Source: Escarpia spicata
Lineage: Eukaryota > Annelida > Polychaeta > Sabellida > Siboglinidae
Length of the DNA: 64,000 bases
Assembly (NCBI GenBank): GCA_963995525.1
Contig: OZ023206.1
Coordinates: 48,245,585-48,309,584 of the forward strand
Direction of reading: 5' to 3'
The notes beneath the pieces were generated by a model, which did not search any database, had not been told where the DNA came from, and worked only from the letters and a program-made list of their open reading frames with translations. Position numbers and translations under genes: made by a program. Positions 37,700 through 51,269 of this stretch are shown here, in pieces; position 1 is the stretch's first letter; each line of letters begins with the position of its first letter.

Positions 37700-39780
37700 T
37701 TGGTAAAATATTTCAATTAACTCTTTACAAATCTAAATTATTTTGCACCTAATATGTGTTTTGTCAGTTTGTAGACTATTTATGCTGAATACAACATACA
37801 ATACATTAGTTGGCTAGCATGTATAATATCCTTCTTTCAAATGTCTCAGATGAACAACATTCTAATAATTTTACAGCCATCCAATCGGAAATATTCATAA
37901 TAAAGCTTGAAGACCACGATTAGATTAATTTCTTTAGAATAGGACAACATTTTTTTTACACAATGAACTTCTACTTGCGGACATGCCCATTAAGGGTCGG
38001 TTCGCCAGTATCAACAGTGGAATTTTTTGCTACACTTCCTCTGAGGGAAAATGAAACATTGTGGTTGTGATAGCTCCCAGCGGTGGCTCTACCTTACGGA
38101 GTCTGGTTATATTAACTGACACAAATGGTGGCGCCACGTTACGTAGATGATAGAGGTCATGTACACGCATTTTGTAATCGTCGACTTTGCAATCGCACAG
38201 CTCGTTCTTGGACTAACACGTATAATTTAGAAGCAGTGTTCGTCAATGTACTAAAGGTATAATTCTGTCGTTAATCTGTACATGGCGACCCATCACATTA
38301 CTCGAATATGTCATTTGAGTGAGTTGTTACTATTCTTTTAATGTGGGCGATAAATGGGTGATTCATCCTGAGATCCAGAGGCACACACACACGACATGTG
38401 CGGCGTGTTTGGATGGTAAGCAACAATTGACCCAATTGTGTTTTACTTGTACCATCATACTCAAATAGTCAAACGTAATTATGAATATGATGTTTTGAAA
38501 ACAAATCTAAAAACCTGGCCTGAAACACAGACTGTAGCCTAGCCCTAGCCTAGGCAGGCTTTATTTATATTGATTAAATTTTCAGTTCAGACAAATTCTT
38601 ACAGTTATGCCAAGTTTGAATAGCCTCGTTGTTTGGGAAGATGCCACTCACAACAGGCTTCTCAGAACCATTGACATTGACTGTTTCTTTCCTGTGGTGA
38701 TGGTTATACGTATTTACAGCTGTTTTTGTTCAAACAGTTAAATATAGAGTACGATTTCATCACCATCGCCGATATAATTATGTTATATATTAGTGCTGCC
38801 ACCTTTTGCATTACTGAAACATTTCTCAATTTGAAACTGTATACATCTTGTTGAACATTCATACTCCAATGCCCCAGCATTTGAGTAGTGACTGATATAT
38901 CAGACTAACGGTTTATATATCAAAGACTTTGATGTCAATATCAAACAAGTGCTCAGAAAGAATTCCTGGAGAGTATACAAACCTACCGCTATGACTATTA
39001 TTACTACATGTATGATGTATCATAATTTCATTGCCTAAACACAAAACATATAATAAAATCTTAATAATATATACGCGAATAATCACAACCTACTTTAAAA
39101 TGCCAATGAAATATATCAATGCGGCATATCAAATTCCAACAATATATATAATTGTTCTAATCAGCACTATCAAAAGTTATACAAGCCATTATAAATCAAA
39201 TGTATAATTATTTTGTACAGAGATGTCTACGATCAACCAGAATACTGTGACCTGTTCAGTTTTGTGAATTATAATGCATGGAGATGATACAAATCTTTGT
39301 ACAACTCTGTAATATTAATAAATCAAAATATAATTCGCACTTCATAGTAAATCCCACCACAACTTTCATAATTTATGTGGTACTATAACACCGTTATTAT
39401 TCTCACATTTTCATTAAATAAATATATATTGTATTTCTATAGTAAAAGTGCGAGGAATAGATGAAAACGTTTAGTAATATTATAAAATTATTATGCACCG
39501 GAGCGATTTGGATTATTCTGCGTAGCCTCTATTATTTGTTTATTTTACTTGCATACATAATATATATATATATGTAAGTATGATCAATTAAAATATTTAA
39601 TTCATCAACTGCAAACATATTTATTTCATAATTTACCAATATTGGCACAAATTTAGCCAACCAACACTACCAACAAAACGTTCAGACATTACCTTAATGG
39701 AAACATAAAGTATTTAATTGTCAACTTGTTAATGAAGAAACAATCTCTGAAACAATTGATGATAAAGACAACATTTGATT
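37700..39780. other. AT-rich non-coding stretch
   Basis: No supported gene. A small TA run lies near 39,560. Similarity to the LINE RT starts at about 39,790. Confidence 0.5.
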
Positions 39781-39789
39781 TGCAGTGTT

Positions 39790-41500
39790 TCCTCACTGCT
39801 ATTAAAGTAAACTAAACCTGTTTTGATTCAATCTTTAACTTTAATCACAAACCAAATATTAACTTCTGGTATCTTTCCTGATAAACTCAAAATAGCCAAA
39901 TTAATACATATTTATAAAAAGGGGACGATACCCTATTCTGCAACTACAGACCAATATCAATCTTACCTGCATTTTCAAAAGCAATCGAAACATTTATTTA
40001 TAACCAGCTTGAATCTTTCTTTAAAAGACAAACTTATCTACGATAACCAATATGGATTTAGAAAGGATCATTCAACTGCATTTACCGCTGTCGAATTAAG
40101 AACTGGATTTACTATCCACACTTGTTAATAATCTACCTGGACATTTAAAAAGTATTTGATATCCTGGACCACTTAATATTAATAGATAAGTTGAGTTTCA
40201 TGGCATAAAACGAGTAGCCCTAGATCTATTCAAAAACTATGTTAAACAAATAGAAAAAAGACATTGAAGAAACCCAATCTGAAATGCTTAATATCTCAAC
40301 AGGCACATCTCAAGGACCAATTCTAGGCCCTTTGTTATTCTTAGTCTTGATTAATGACTTTGCCCAATCTAATCAAAAATTAAACTATATTACGTATGTA
40401 TCTCTCAAGTACTCTAGATTCTTTTGTACAATGTGAAAACAATGAAAATGTGGAATCTCTAATCAACAAATGTAAATAAATCAAAATATATAATTTTCAA
40501 AGAAACTAGAAGAAATATTAATATGATAAACCCATAAAATCTACAAATATATAACACAAACATTGATAGGGTAGAGAAGTTAATTTTCCTAGGCCTAAGT
40601 GGTTTAATGAATAATTAAACAGACACAGTCATATGGATAAAATCTCAAATAGATGCTCCAGGACTACAGGTACCCTAACTATACTTAAACGATTGTTACC
40701 TCTGAATATACAACTCTCTGATATTATCACATCTAAATTATGTTAGCATGTAAATTGCTTCCGGACTCGGTTACATTCATAGTTTTGAAAATATGGTAAG
40801 TTACCTTTCCGAGTTCTATGTTGCTCAGAACGGAGCTTTCGACCTCTTCACGACGTCTTCATCAGCATTCGTCTGCGCCACTCTCGGTCGTCAGGTGACT
40901 ATGTTGGTAACTGTCACGTGACAACACTTCCAGGAAGATCGCGGGAAGGTCGAAAAGCTCCGTTCTTAGCAACATGAAAGGTAACTCTGAAAGGTAACTT
41001 ACCATATTTTCAAATCTAAATTATGGTTTAACGGCATATGGCTATAGATGTGAGAGAATTATAAGTAAGTAAATTTAACGCTAACACCAATGCACTGTTC
41101 AGATGTCTTATATTACTAAAAGTAGAACATCTTCTAAATGTTCACGAATTAAAATTATTCCATAAATATTCACACAATAAACTACCCGTATCTCTATAAA
41201 AATTGCCATTTGTTCAAAACAACAGTTATCGCAAATGTTACACTGTCAGTATAAAATTCATCAATCAGGTTACATTATGAATTAGCCCAACGAAGCTTCA
41301 GGTATAGTTTGCCACATACAATATATAATGCACCAGATTTAATAAAGAACAACATCACCACTCACAGTTTATATGCCTTTGCAACTTATTCCAAGCTTTA
41401 TTATCTGAATACCCTTGCTGAGCAGTGTACAATCCAAAACTGTTATATATGTAATAGGGATATCTTTGGACGCCTGCTGTGCCTCTTGTAATAAATTACT
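39790..41500 (+). mobile_element. Decayed copy of the AT-rich LINE (RT region)
   Basis: From 39,823 the frame gives SLTLITNQILTSGIFPDKLK and KLIHIYKKG, closely matching 45,405-45,500 of the larger copy. NQYGFRKDHSTAF follows, then, in other frames, ISTGTSQGPILGPLLFL. Stops and shifts are frequent. The copy is split by an insertion at 40,743-41,013. Confidence 0.78.
40743..41013. mobile_element. Foldback insertion with 12-bp target duplication
   Basis: The LINE sequence ATCTAAATTATG occurs on both sides (40,731-40,742 and 41,014-41,025). Inside, an imperfect inverted repeat of about 65 bp (left from 40,785: TTGAAAATATGGTAAGTTAC; right ends GTAACTTACCATATTTTCAA) encloses a unique centre. The minus strand reads CTGATGA (40,865-40,859), 18 nt, then GAAA (40,840-40,837), which resembles a hammerhead ribozyme core. 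No coding frame. Confidence 0.75.
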
Positions 41501-41835
41501 TAATTTAAAAACCAACTGTTTGTACGTTTGTGTTTTTAGTAAGTGTAATATATAATATATATATAAGACATAATATCATGTACATTTATCTTGTAGTAAT
41601 GCACCAATTGTACTAGGGATTGTCTTCTTTTATGAATCAAATAAGAGATGGCTGCTCGTGGATAGACGTGTATTCTGGTGTGTCCCGAGCTTTGAATAGT
41701 TTTTGTGGTGGGGAGGCGTTGGAGTGTGGAGATTTTCAAGGTGGGTGATTGACCGAAGGAGATAGAGCACGCTGAACTTTTCGGACTTTGAGAAAGTGCT
41801 AGATGGAGGTTGCTTAGCTGCTATTAGTTCCATAA

Positions 41836-41905
41836 CTTAAGCCTGAAATCGACGCACATTACGCCTTAAGGCTAAGCCTGAAATCGATGCACATTACGCT
41901 TCAGT
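41836..41905. repeat. Short tandem duplication
   Basis: AAGCCTGAAATCGACGCACA and about 15 following bases occur twice, about 37 bp apart. Confidence 0.8.
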
Positions 41906-42040
41906 GTTAGTGTGTGCCTGTGTAGCAGGGTGCATTACGTAACAACGTCTGGCATTGGCAAACAACGCCGGACAGTGGAACTGTAGACACCCATTTCTTA
42001 TTGTGTTCCGCATGACTGCGTTTGCAAGTTGGCTTACAAT

Positions 42041-42771
42041 ATGCCGAGGTCGCGTAGAGCAAGCAATGTCGAGGACAACCAAGAAGATCAGTTAGTTCTA
42101 AGACTAATTGCAGTCCTCAACGATTCAGCGGTGCTGAACAAAATGAAACAGGTTCTCTTTCCGGATGAACTCGCCAAAGAGATTCTTGAATTGAGACAAA
42201 CGTTCAAAAACTTTCAACAGCAACTGGATGAAAAAAACAATAAAATTGCACTGCTTGAAGATAAGGTTACTCATCTCCAGAACCAAATTGATGACAATGA
42301 ACAATATGGCCGTAGGGCAAACCTACGTTTCAGTGGCATTGAGGAGACAGGTCACGGGGAGGACCTTGAGTCAAAGCTCATAGAAATTTGTAACGAGCAC
42401 ATGAAAATCAGTCCTGCTGTATTGGCCAGCGACTTTGAACGGGTACCCAGAATTGGTCGCAAAGCGGACACCTCCACCAGGCCGCGACCCGTAATCGTCC
42501 GCTTCAAATCGGAGAAGACACGCGACAAAGTGTTTCAGTCAAGAGCTTCACTTAAACAAAAGAACGAACGAGTAGCCGAGCGAACTTTGGAGATCTTCAT
42601 AAATGAAGATTTGACAACAATGCGCTCAAAGTTGGCTTAAGGAAGAAGAGTGTTGAAAAAGGCAAACAAAATCAGAGACTGCTGGACGTACAATGGGAAC
42701 ATTGTAATCAAGGATGTCAACAACGTGATTCACAGGATATACACCTCGAATGAGCTGGACAAGTACCAATG
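42041..42771 (+). pseudogene. LINE ORF1-like protein (coiled coil plus RRM-like), one stop
   Basis: Starts at ATGCCGAGGTCGCG. The amino part is charged with a predicted coiled coil (KEILELRQTFKNFQQQLDEK, LLEDKVTHLQNQIDDNEQY). The linker NEQYGRRANLRFSGIEE leads into an RRM-like domain (ERVPRIGRK, RPRPVIVRF, RDKVFQSR). A TAA at 42,638-42,640 cuts the carboxyl domain, which continues in frame (KKANKIRDCWTYNGNIVIKD) to the stop at 42,769. Such proteins coat the LINE RNA and act as nucleic-acid chaperones. It precedes the LINE ORF2 at 43.8 kb, but its base composition is clearly richer in GC than that ORF, so the two may not belong to one element. Confidence 0.75.
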
Positions 42772-42914
42772 ACATGCAAGGCATAGCACCAAATGACGGT
42801 GATAATGATGTGAACAGTTAGTTATTGCTCACGTGACATTTCTGACTTATACGAAATCTAGTTCTGCGATTGGCAATGTCTGCTGTATGAACTGTACGTT
42901 TGTAAATAAGTTGG

Positions 42915-43425
42915 TCAATATCTTGTTTTGTTATTTGCAGTGTTCCCTATATCAACTTTTTTTTAAATATATCTTAGTGCAGTTTGCTACTCACTTGTGT
43001 CGTGACTTGCGATATGGTTTCTGTTTAATGCTTCTTTATTTTCCACACGACTTTTTATTTATTATAATATACTAACCTATGCATTTATATATATATTGGA
43101 AATGTGTTGGTTAAAATTAATTACATTGTATTAGCATTTGTAATGTATGCTATAGGAATTATATGTATGTAAAAAAGGGTAAAGGGTACCTGCTTTTGTA
43201 TTTACGTACCTTTACTTTCAATATCTTGTTTTGTTATTCTTTTAAATATCTTATATAATTTTTTTTAAAATCTCTTGTGTCGTGACTTGTGATTCGTTTT
43301 CTGTTTAATGTTTATTTATTTTCCACACATGACTTTTTATTTGTTATAATATAATAACCTTTTTGCATTTTTTTGCATTTATATTTGTTGGAAATGTGTT
43401 GGTTAGAATGCATTACAATGCACTA
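42915..43425. repeat. Direct duplication of about 210 bp in non-coding DNA
   Basis: The segment CAATATCTTGTTTTGTTATT ... GTGTCGTGACTTG ... TTGGAAATGTGTTGGTTA occurs at 42,915-43,120 and again at 43,217-43,410 with moderate divergence. Confidence 0.75.
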
Positions 43426-43779
43426 GCTCCTACCACTAGAAATAGTTTTATTCTTAAGTTTTTTTTTTTTCTTTCTTTTTTCTCGGGCCATCTTGACAAA
43501 TGGTCCTGACTTTTTTCTATTACATCGCCTTTTTTTCTTGTATTTTTTCTAAACATAATCTGTTTCTTTTCTATCTCCGACACTTTATGTAGCTACTTAT
43601 CATGCACCGCTTTAGCTTTACATGAACAAAATACAAATATTATTAAACAAAATCTAGTAACTCAAACATTAAAGGCACACACTCATTGAAACACATTGAA
43701 AATATGCTGGTCTCATTAAAATTTAAAATACACTGAAATGATAACTGACGAAACTTTTCCCAATTTACAGGTGGTATTA

Positions 43780-46700
43780 CAAATAATTGTCTAAATAATA
43801 TTCTAAACATCATTAATACTGTTGATGAAAATAATGAATTGCCAAAAATACGCCGATCGTCATATTATGATTTTGAAAAATTGTATTTGTTAGTTCAAAA
43901 CAAAAATAAACATGTCAGTATCCTAAGCTCATATATACAGTCCATTAATGCCAAATTTAGTGAGCTCGAGGTATTTGTAAATGACTTGTCTTGCTTAAAT
44001 TTTAAATTTAGCATAATATGTCTCCAAGAGAGTTGGTTATCTGATAATGATGACTTATCACTAATTCAATTAAATGGATATGACTGTATATCCCAAGGAA
44101 AAAGTTGCAGCACCAAAGGGGGATTATTAATATATATAGATAAACACTTTGATTATGAAGTAAAGATGAAATTAAATATGTATGAACAATGGGAGGGACA
44201 AATAATACAAGTAAATGGAGGAGGCTTATCGCAAACTGTAACTATAGGAAATATATACCGACCTCCAAGGCCTTTAACTGAAATAAATGAAAACTATAAC
44301 GAATTGATAAATGAATTTACAATGGTCATATCATCTATGCAACATCATCAAAACAACAACCTTATTCTTGCAGGGGACTACAATATAAATATGCTAAAAA
44401 ATAAACGAGCAACAACACTGTAGCACTTTCTTTGACATGTTAACTTCATTTAGTCTCTTCCCCCAAATTACTCTCTCTACAAGGTTCACAACATGTACAG
44501 GTACACTTATTGAGAATTTTTTTGGTAATTTAACAAAGCATATTTTGAAAAGTACAGCAGGAATATTAATTAAAAAAAATTCTGATCAACCATATTTTAT
44601 GCTTATGAAGACAACTCTAAAAGAGGAACATACTACAAAATGTATACGAGTTAATGTAAAAAATAAAGAGGCTATGGTAAAATCAGAAATGATATAATCT
44701 CTTCTGAAAAAAAAAAAAATTTGATACAAGTTCAAATGCTAATCCAAACCATAATTATAACATTATCATCAATGAAATAAATCAAGCTAAAAATAAATAT
44801 ATGACTAGCAAATTAGTGAAATTTTATAAATATAAACATAAAAAATCTATATGGATAACTCGAAGCTTGCTAACCTCATTACGATACAAAGACAAACTTT
44901 ACAAACAATTAAAAATCACAAACCCTGAATCTTCTGAATATGGCGTATTATTTATTAATCTAAAAACATACAATAGTATTTTGAAAAGAAGTTTTCGCAA
45001 AGGAAAGCAATCATATTTTTACAAATGTTTTAATCAATTTAAATTTGATATAAAAAAACACTTGGAAAACTATAAATGAAATCCTGTCTAAACATAAAAT
45101 TAATAAATCATTTCCAAAATATTTTAAAGAATCCGATTCAATTGTGGCACACAAATTAGAAATTGCAAATAAATTAAATACATTATTTACCAATATAGGT
45201 AGTAATCTGGCTAATTATATTAAATACACAGGCATTCATGATCATTCATATTATCTAAATAAAATAGTAAACTGTAATTTTACATTTAAATATGTTGAAG
45301 AAGATTCCACAAAAAGAAAAATAATTAATCTACCCAACAAAAGTAGCTGTGGGTGTGATGGTCTATCTACCAAACTGCTAAAAATGCTTGAACCTGCATT
45401 AACCAAATCTTTAACTTTAATAACAAATCAAGTATTAACCACAAGAATATTCCCTGATAAACTAAAAATTGCTCAGGTAATTCTCATTTATAAAAAAGGT
45501 GAGCCAGCAGTATTCAATAATTATAGACCCATATCTCTTCTACCAGCTATTTCAAAAGTACTTGAAAAAAATATTTTGGACCAATTATTATCGTATTTAA
45601 AAGACTAAGCTTTTTTTTGACCATCAGTATGGATTCCGACCTAAACATTCAACTGAATACGCAGCACTAGAATTAATAGATAGAATAATAACGAAACTGG
45701 ATAAGGATGAAATACCCATTAATATTTACCTAGATCTTTCCAAAGCCTTTGATACCATTGACCATTTAATTTTAATTAACAAATTGAAATATTATGGTAT
45801 ACATGGAAAAAATCTGAACTTATTCAGCAGTTACCTAACAAATCGTAAACAATATACGGAAATTGACAATATAAAATCAAATATGTTATCAATAACAACA
45901 GGTGTACCACAAGGTTCAATCTTAGGACCCCTGTTATTCATCATATATATATCAATGATTTTGCACAAGCCAGTAAAATGTTTAATTTCATAATTTATGC
46001 TGATGATACAACTCTATCAAGTACACTAAACACTTTCAGCGATAACATACATGACGAAAATTTAGAATCTTTAATAAATGAAGAACTTTTAAAAATAAAT
46101 GAATGGCTCAAAATAAATAAATTATCGCTAAACATAGCAAAATCGAAATACATGACATTTCAAAAGGCAAAGAAAAATATACAGACACTTACTCTGAAGA
46201 TAGACAATGTAAATATTGAACAAGTCAAAGAATTTAATTTTTTGGGTTTAATTATAGATACAAATTTAAACTGGAAAAAGCACACTGAAAAAATTGCAAA
46301 TGCTTGTTCTAAAAAAATTGGCGTATTAAATAAATTGAAACATGTGTTACCTCTTCATATTAAAATAATATTATATAATTCTTTAATAGTGCCACACATT
46401 AATTATTGCATCATGGCGTGGGGCTTTCAATCAAATAGAATAATAAAACTTAAAAAAAAAGCCATGAGAATTATTACCTTAAGTAATTATACTTCCCACA
46501 CAGAACCACTTCACAAAAAACTCAACTTGTTAAAAGTAGATGACATCCTTAAAATAATGTATGCTGATGATACAACTCTATCAAGTACACTAAACACTTT
46601 CAGCGATAACATACATGACGACAATTTAGAATCTTTAATAAATGAAGAACTTTCAAAAATAAATGAATGGCTCAAAATAAATAAATAAATTATCGCTAAA

Positions 46701-47815
46701 CATAGCAAAATCGAAATACATGACATTTCAAAAGGCAAAGAAAAATATACAGACACTTACTCTGAAGATAGACAATGTAAATATTGAACAAGTCAAAGAA
46801 TTACATTTTTGCGGTTTAATTATAGATAAAAATCTAAACTGGAAAAAGCACACTGAAACAATATCAAATGCTTGTTCTAAAGAAATTGGCATTTAAAATA
46901 AATTGAAACGTTACCTCTTCATATTAAAATAATATTATATAATTATTTAATAGTGCCACACATTAATTATTGCATAGTGGTGTGGGGCTATCAATTAAAT
47001 AGAATAATAAAACTTCAAAAAGAAGCCCTGATAATTATTATCTTAAGTAATTATACTTCCCACACAGAACCACTTCACACAAAAACTCAACTTGTTAAAA
47101 GTAGATGACATTCTTAAATTACAACAATTAAAATTTTACTATAAATATTTACATAATGACTTACCAGTTTATTTACAAAACTGGAGGATAATGTTTAACT
47201 ATGAGGTACATAATCATAATACAAAAGTCAAAAATTAAATATACACTTATAAAATTAAACATGAATTTGCTAAGAAATGTCTTAGGCATAATTTGCCATT
47301 TTTATTAAATACCATTCCTGATATTGTCAAAGAAAAGCTTCGTACACACAGTTCACAAGGATTTGCCAAGTATGTTAAACTTTATTTTTTACAAAACTAT
47401 CAAGTAACATGCACCAGGCAAAATTGCTATATATGTATGCAAAATTGCTATATATGTATGCAAAATTAAGAACCGACAACCACCTGTCAACTTGTCCAAA
47501 AAACAGTGCCTAAACGACAAACTCAATAATCATGTAAACTTGCTTACACTACACACATGCATACATTTATGTTTTTTTATTCTAGAAGAATTTGATTAGG
47601 TGATATATTGATTCAGTTAAAGTTTTATTACAAAGGTGGCTCCTCGATAGCGACTACCACAGTCTTCAAGGAGTCTCCTGACCCTACTTTTCGTTATTTG
47701 TCATACATTATACCATGTTTACCATAAGGTTATGTATTTGTATTATTTAATTTTTACATGGATGTATTGTATGTATTATTTGAAATGTCTGGGTCAAATA
47801 AAACAAATTCTTCTA
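43780..47815 (+). mobile_element. AT-rich LINE ORF2 (endonuclease plus reverse transcriptase), broken
   Basis: Endonuclease: SINAKFSELEVFV, ICLQESWL, GNIYRPPR and LAGDYNINML in 43,839-44,423, ending at a frameshift. The linker is at 44,801-45,079. RT: AQVILIYKKGE and NNYRPISLLPAISKVLEKNI (45,470-45,600); a stop at 45,606; then, shifted, HQYGFRPKHSTEYAALELID, LDLSKAFDTIDHL (motif A), GVPQGSILGPLLF (motif B) and IIYADDTTL (motif C, near 46,000). The 3' part to about 47,300 gives thumb sequence, followed by a UTR to about 47,815. At least four breaks make it non-functional. It also carries an internal tandem duplication. It is the longest copy of this family here. Confidence 0.85.
45996..47115 (+). 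repeat. 564-bp internal tandem duplication of the RT region
   Basis: The sequence from TATGCTGATGATACAACTC (45,996) to the region of GTAGATGACATCC (about 46,550) starts again at 46,560 and ends at GTAGATGACATTC (47,101). Offset is 564 bp. The second copy has more indels and joins the normal downstream sequence. Confidence 0.9.
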
Positions 47816-47899
47816 AAAATAATCGATGAAATTGCCTTTCAGAGTGGCTCTTACGACAGCGACTATAATTATTCTCAGTAGGAGTCTCCCTTCCCTTAT

Positions 47900-48715
47900 A
47901 TTACATGTTCTTTTGTTTTCCTACCATACATTTTATATTTACCACCTCTTCAACTCGAATGTAAACATATTGTATGGTTTTTATTACGATTATTCTGTAT
48001 TGTGTATTTGCGACAAATAAATATCTCCTGTTTCTCCAGAATACAATTGTCCCGGTCTTCCACACTGTTCTTTATTATATGTTGTTTATAGTTAGCCTTT
48101 TTCAAACGACGTCTGATGGTGTCACTTAACTTTTATTTTGTTTCAGAACTCACAAATGTTTGTGACAGAACTGTCAACAATAAAGTATCAAAGCTGCAAA
48201 ATCTCGCGGGCATTGACAACAACAACTGTCACGTTGTGTGCACCAGCACGACATAGGACATCGAAGCACGTCACACAATGTCAACACAAAAACGAGAAAA
48301 CATGTGACGGAATGACTTATGGCACAATATTTAGCGTTTATGCAGACATCAACTCCCTGTGTCGGGGAACCATTCAAGTGTGACAGTTGTGCAGCAGATA
48401 TAAAGGTTTGTTTGCTTTCTCATATAATTGAGAAACCTCTGTTTGACACACGTGGAAGACATTCTTTTCCGAGGAACGGTTTAAAGCTGCACATTGAGAT
48501 GTTAAATGTGACACTTGTGGAAAATGTTTTAACAATGTTGTTTTGAAACTGTAATGTGCCACTTTCGTAAACACTACGACTAGTGAGAAACTCTTCATAT
48601 GTGATGTACTCTAGTGATAACACGTTTATTTGTTTGTTTACAATAGTGCATCGAGGACATCAGCACAATACAAAATAATGTGTGTGAAAAGGTTCGGAAA
48701 AAAAACAGTTTAATT
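47900..48715 (+). other. 5' region of the zinc-finger gene, with a degenerate upstream exon
   Basis: Closely parallels 20,830-21,600. A TTTGTTTCAG acceptor near 48,144 precedes an exon-like stretch with ACTGTCAACAATAAA, and CATTCAAGTGTGACAGTTGT (48,372) encodes FKCDSC, the first half of a finger whose second half is lost. It may be 5' untranslated or coding through splicing; I cannot decide. Confidence 0.4.
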
Positions 48716-49897
48716 ATGTCTGTGATTGTGTACTCGAGTAGTGTAGAGAAACCATTCAAATGTGACACATGTGGTGCACAGTTCTCAAAAATTAGAAATC
48801 TGAAGACGCATATCTGTATTCACACTGAGAAAAAACCCTTCAAATACTATACCTGTGGTGCACAATTCTCACAAAGTGGAAATCTACAGAACCACGTTCG
48901 TATCCACACCGGGGAGAAACCTTACAAACGTGATATGTGTGGAGCACAATTCTCACAAAATGGAAATCTGCAGAAGCATGTCCGTATCCACACCGGGGAG
49001 AAACCTTACAAATGTGATACGTGTGGAGCACATTTCTCAAAAAGTGGTAATTTGAAGGTGCATGTCCGTACCCACACCGGGGAGAAACCATACAAATGTG
49101 ATACGTGTGGAGCACAATTCTCAGAAAGTGGAAGTCTGCAGAGGCATGTCCGTATCCACACTGGGGAGAAACCTTACAAATGTGATACGTGTGGAGCACA
49201 ATTCTCAGAAAGTGGAAGTCTGCAGAGGCATGTCCGTATCCACACCGGGGAGAATCCATACAAATGTGATACGTGTGGTGCACAGTTCTCACAAAGTGGA
49301 AGTCTGCAGACGCATGTCCATATCCACACCGGGGAGAAACCTTACAAATGTGATACGTGTGGAGCACAATTCTCACGAAGTGGAAGTCTTCAGAAGCATG
49401 TCCGTATCCACACAGGGGAGAAACCTTACAAATGCGATACGTGTGGAGCACACTTCTCAGAAAGTGGAAATCTGAAGACGCATGTACGTGTCCACACCGG
49501 GAAGAAATCTTACAAATGTGATACGTGTGGAGCACAATTTTCACGAAATGGAAGTCTGCAGACGCATGTCCGTATCCACACCGGGGAGAAACCTTACAAA
49601 TGTGATACGTGTGGAGCACAATTCTCACGAAGTGGAAGTCTTCAGAAGCATGTCCGTATCCACACAGGGGAGAAACCTTACAAATGCGATACGTGTGGAG
49701 CACACTTCTCAGAAAGTGGAAATCTGAAGAAGCATGTCCGTATCCACACCGGGGAGAAACCTTACAAATGTGATACGTGTGGAGCACAGTTCTTAAAAAG
49801 TGGTAATTTGAAGGCGCATGTCCGTACCCACACCGGGGAGAAACCTTACAAATGTGATACGTGTGGAGCACAATTCTCAGAAAGTGGAAGTCTGTAG
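48716..49897 (+). CDS. C2H2 zinc-finger array protein
   Basis: ATG at 48,716 (same context as the copy at 21,605) opens 393 codons. Fourteen 28-residue finger units follow, joined by [20 protein letters not shown] linkers. Units 2 and 3 have lost the first Cys (YKYYTCG-like and KRDMCG), units 1 and 4-13 keep C2H2, and unit 14 is cut by TAG at 49,895-49,897. Such proteins bind DNA in the nucleus. The helix positions that read DNA hardly vary: -1 is E, Q, R or K; 2 is almost always Gly; 3 is Asn or Ser. The units are also near-identical as DNA, so the array has recently expanded or been homogenised. There is no KRAB, BTB or SET domain in the visible exon. Possibly a last exon with an upstream partner. 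Confidence 0.85.
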   Translation: MSVIVYSSSVEKPFKCDTCGAQFSKIRNLKTHICIHTEKKPFKYYTCGAQFSQSGNLQNHVRIHTGEKPYKRDMCGAQFSQNGNLQKHVRIHTGEKPYKCDTCGAHFSKSGNLKVHVRTHTGEKPYKCDTCGAQFSESGSLQRHVRIHTGEKPYKCDTCGAQFSESGSLQRHVRIHTGENPYKCDTCGAQFSQSGSLQTHVHIHTGEKPYKCDTCGAQFSRSGSLQKHVRIHTGEKPYKCDTCGAHFSESGNLKTHVRVHTGKKSYKCDTCGAQFSRNGSLQTHVRIHTGEKPYKCDTCGAQFSRSGSLQKHVRIHTGEKPYKCDTCGAHFSESGNLKKHVRIHTGEKPYKCDTCGAQFLKSGNLKAHVRTHTGEKPYKCDTCGAQFSESGSL

Positions 49898-50395
<498 letters not shown>

Positions 50396-50399
50396 TGGC

Positions 50400-50960
50400 T
50401 GTTCTCATAAGTGTGGCTTCCAGTTCACAACAAGTGGCAATTTTAAGTCGGACATGCGCACTCGCAATGTTAATAAATGATTGAGATGTAACATATTTTC
50501 TCAGTCATTTTTTTAGAATGGTTTAGGAAAAAAACAAGTTGACATTCGCATATCACATTTAAGGTGTGATACGTGTGGACAACAGATCAGAAACAGTAGT
50601 ATGTTAAATAGGTTTGTTGTTTATGGGAACTTGTACCGATGTGAAATGTTTCAAATGCACCACATACACAAAACAGTGTTCGGGAATGTGATTTTCACAA
50701 TAAAAATCCTTCTTTGGATATGTTCTGTCTGTGTAACGCCTCACAACGTTTGTTGATGACGTGACATGAACAGCCTGATTTCTCATATCTTACTGTAGGC
50801 AATAGTTTCGTGGACTAGGTTGTCAAGCAGGCTAATCTTTAGTGCATAGGCCCACCTGAATAAATTTGTGTTTTCGGCAACCCGTTCGAACCTATTCAAT
50901 TGTAGCTGCTCGTAAAATTGTCTACAACATGATAAGACAAATATGTCATTAAACAGCGAC
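50400..50960 (+). other. 3' flank of the zinc-finger gene
   Basis: Matches 22,370-22,830 of the first locus (AAGTGGCAATTTTAAGTC, TTTTCACAATAAAAATCCTTCTTTGG, GTGTTTTCGGCAACCCG). AATAAA at about 50,698 may be its poly(A) signal. Confidence 0.5.
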
Positions 50961-51269
50961 ACCGTTGCGGTCAACCACATAGCCCACGCTACTCTGGGAG
51001 TTGGGATGTAGATCTACGGGTCGACGTGAAGAAGCGTTACGCGGAGGTGGGAGTGTACGTTAGCTTGCTTAGCTGCAACGTTTGAATGATAATGCTCAAA
51101 ATATACCAAATTAGGTATGTCTTTTAGGGTTCTCGGGGTAACAATAAAAACCGGCTCCAAAATACCTTCAATATTATTATCACTTCTAGCAAAATGATGC
51201 CTGGTAGTTAATTGTTAGTCGCGGCAGTATTATTGACCAAATGTTAGAAAACAAACTACATCACTACAT

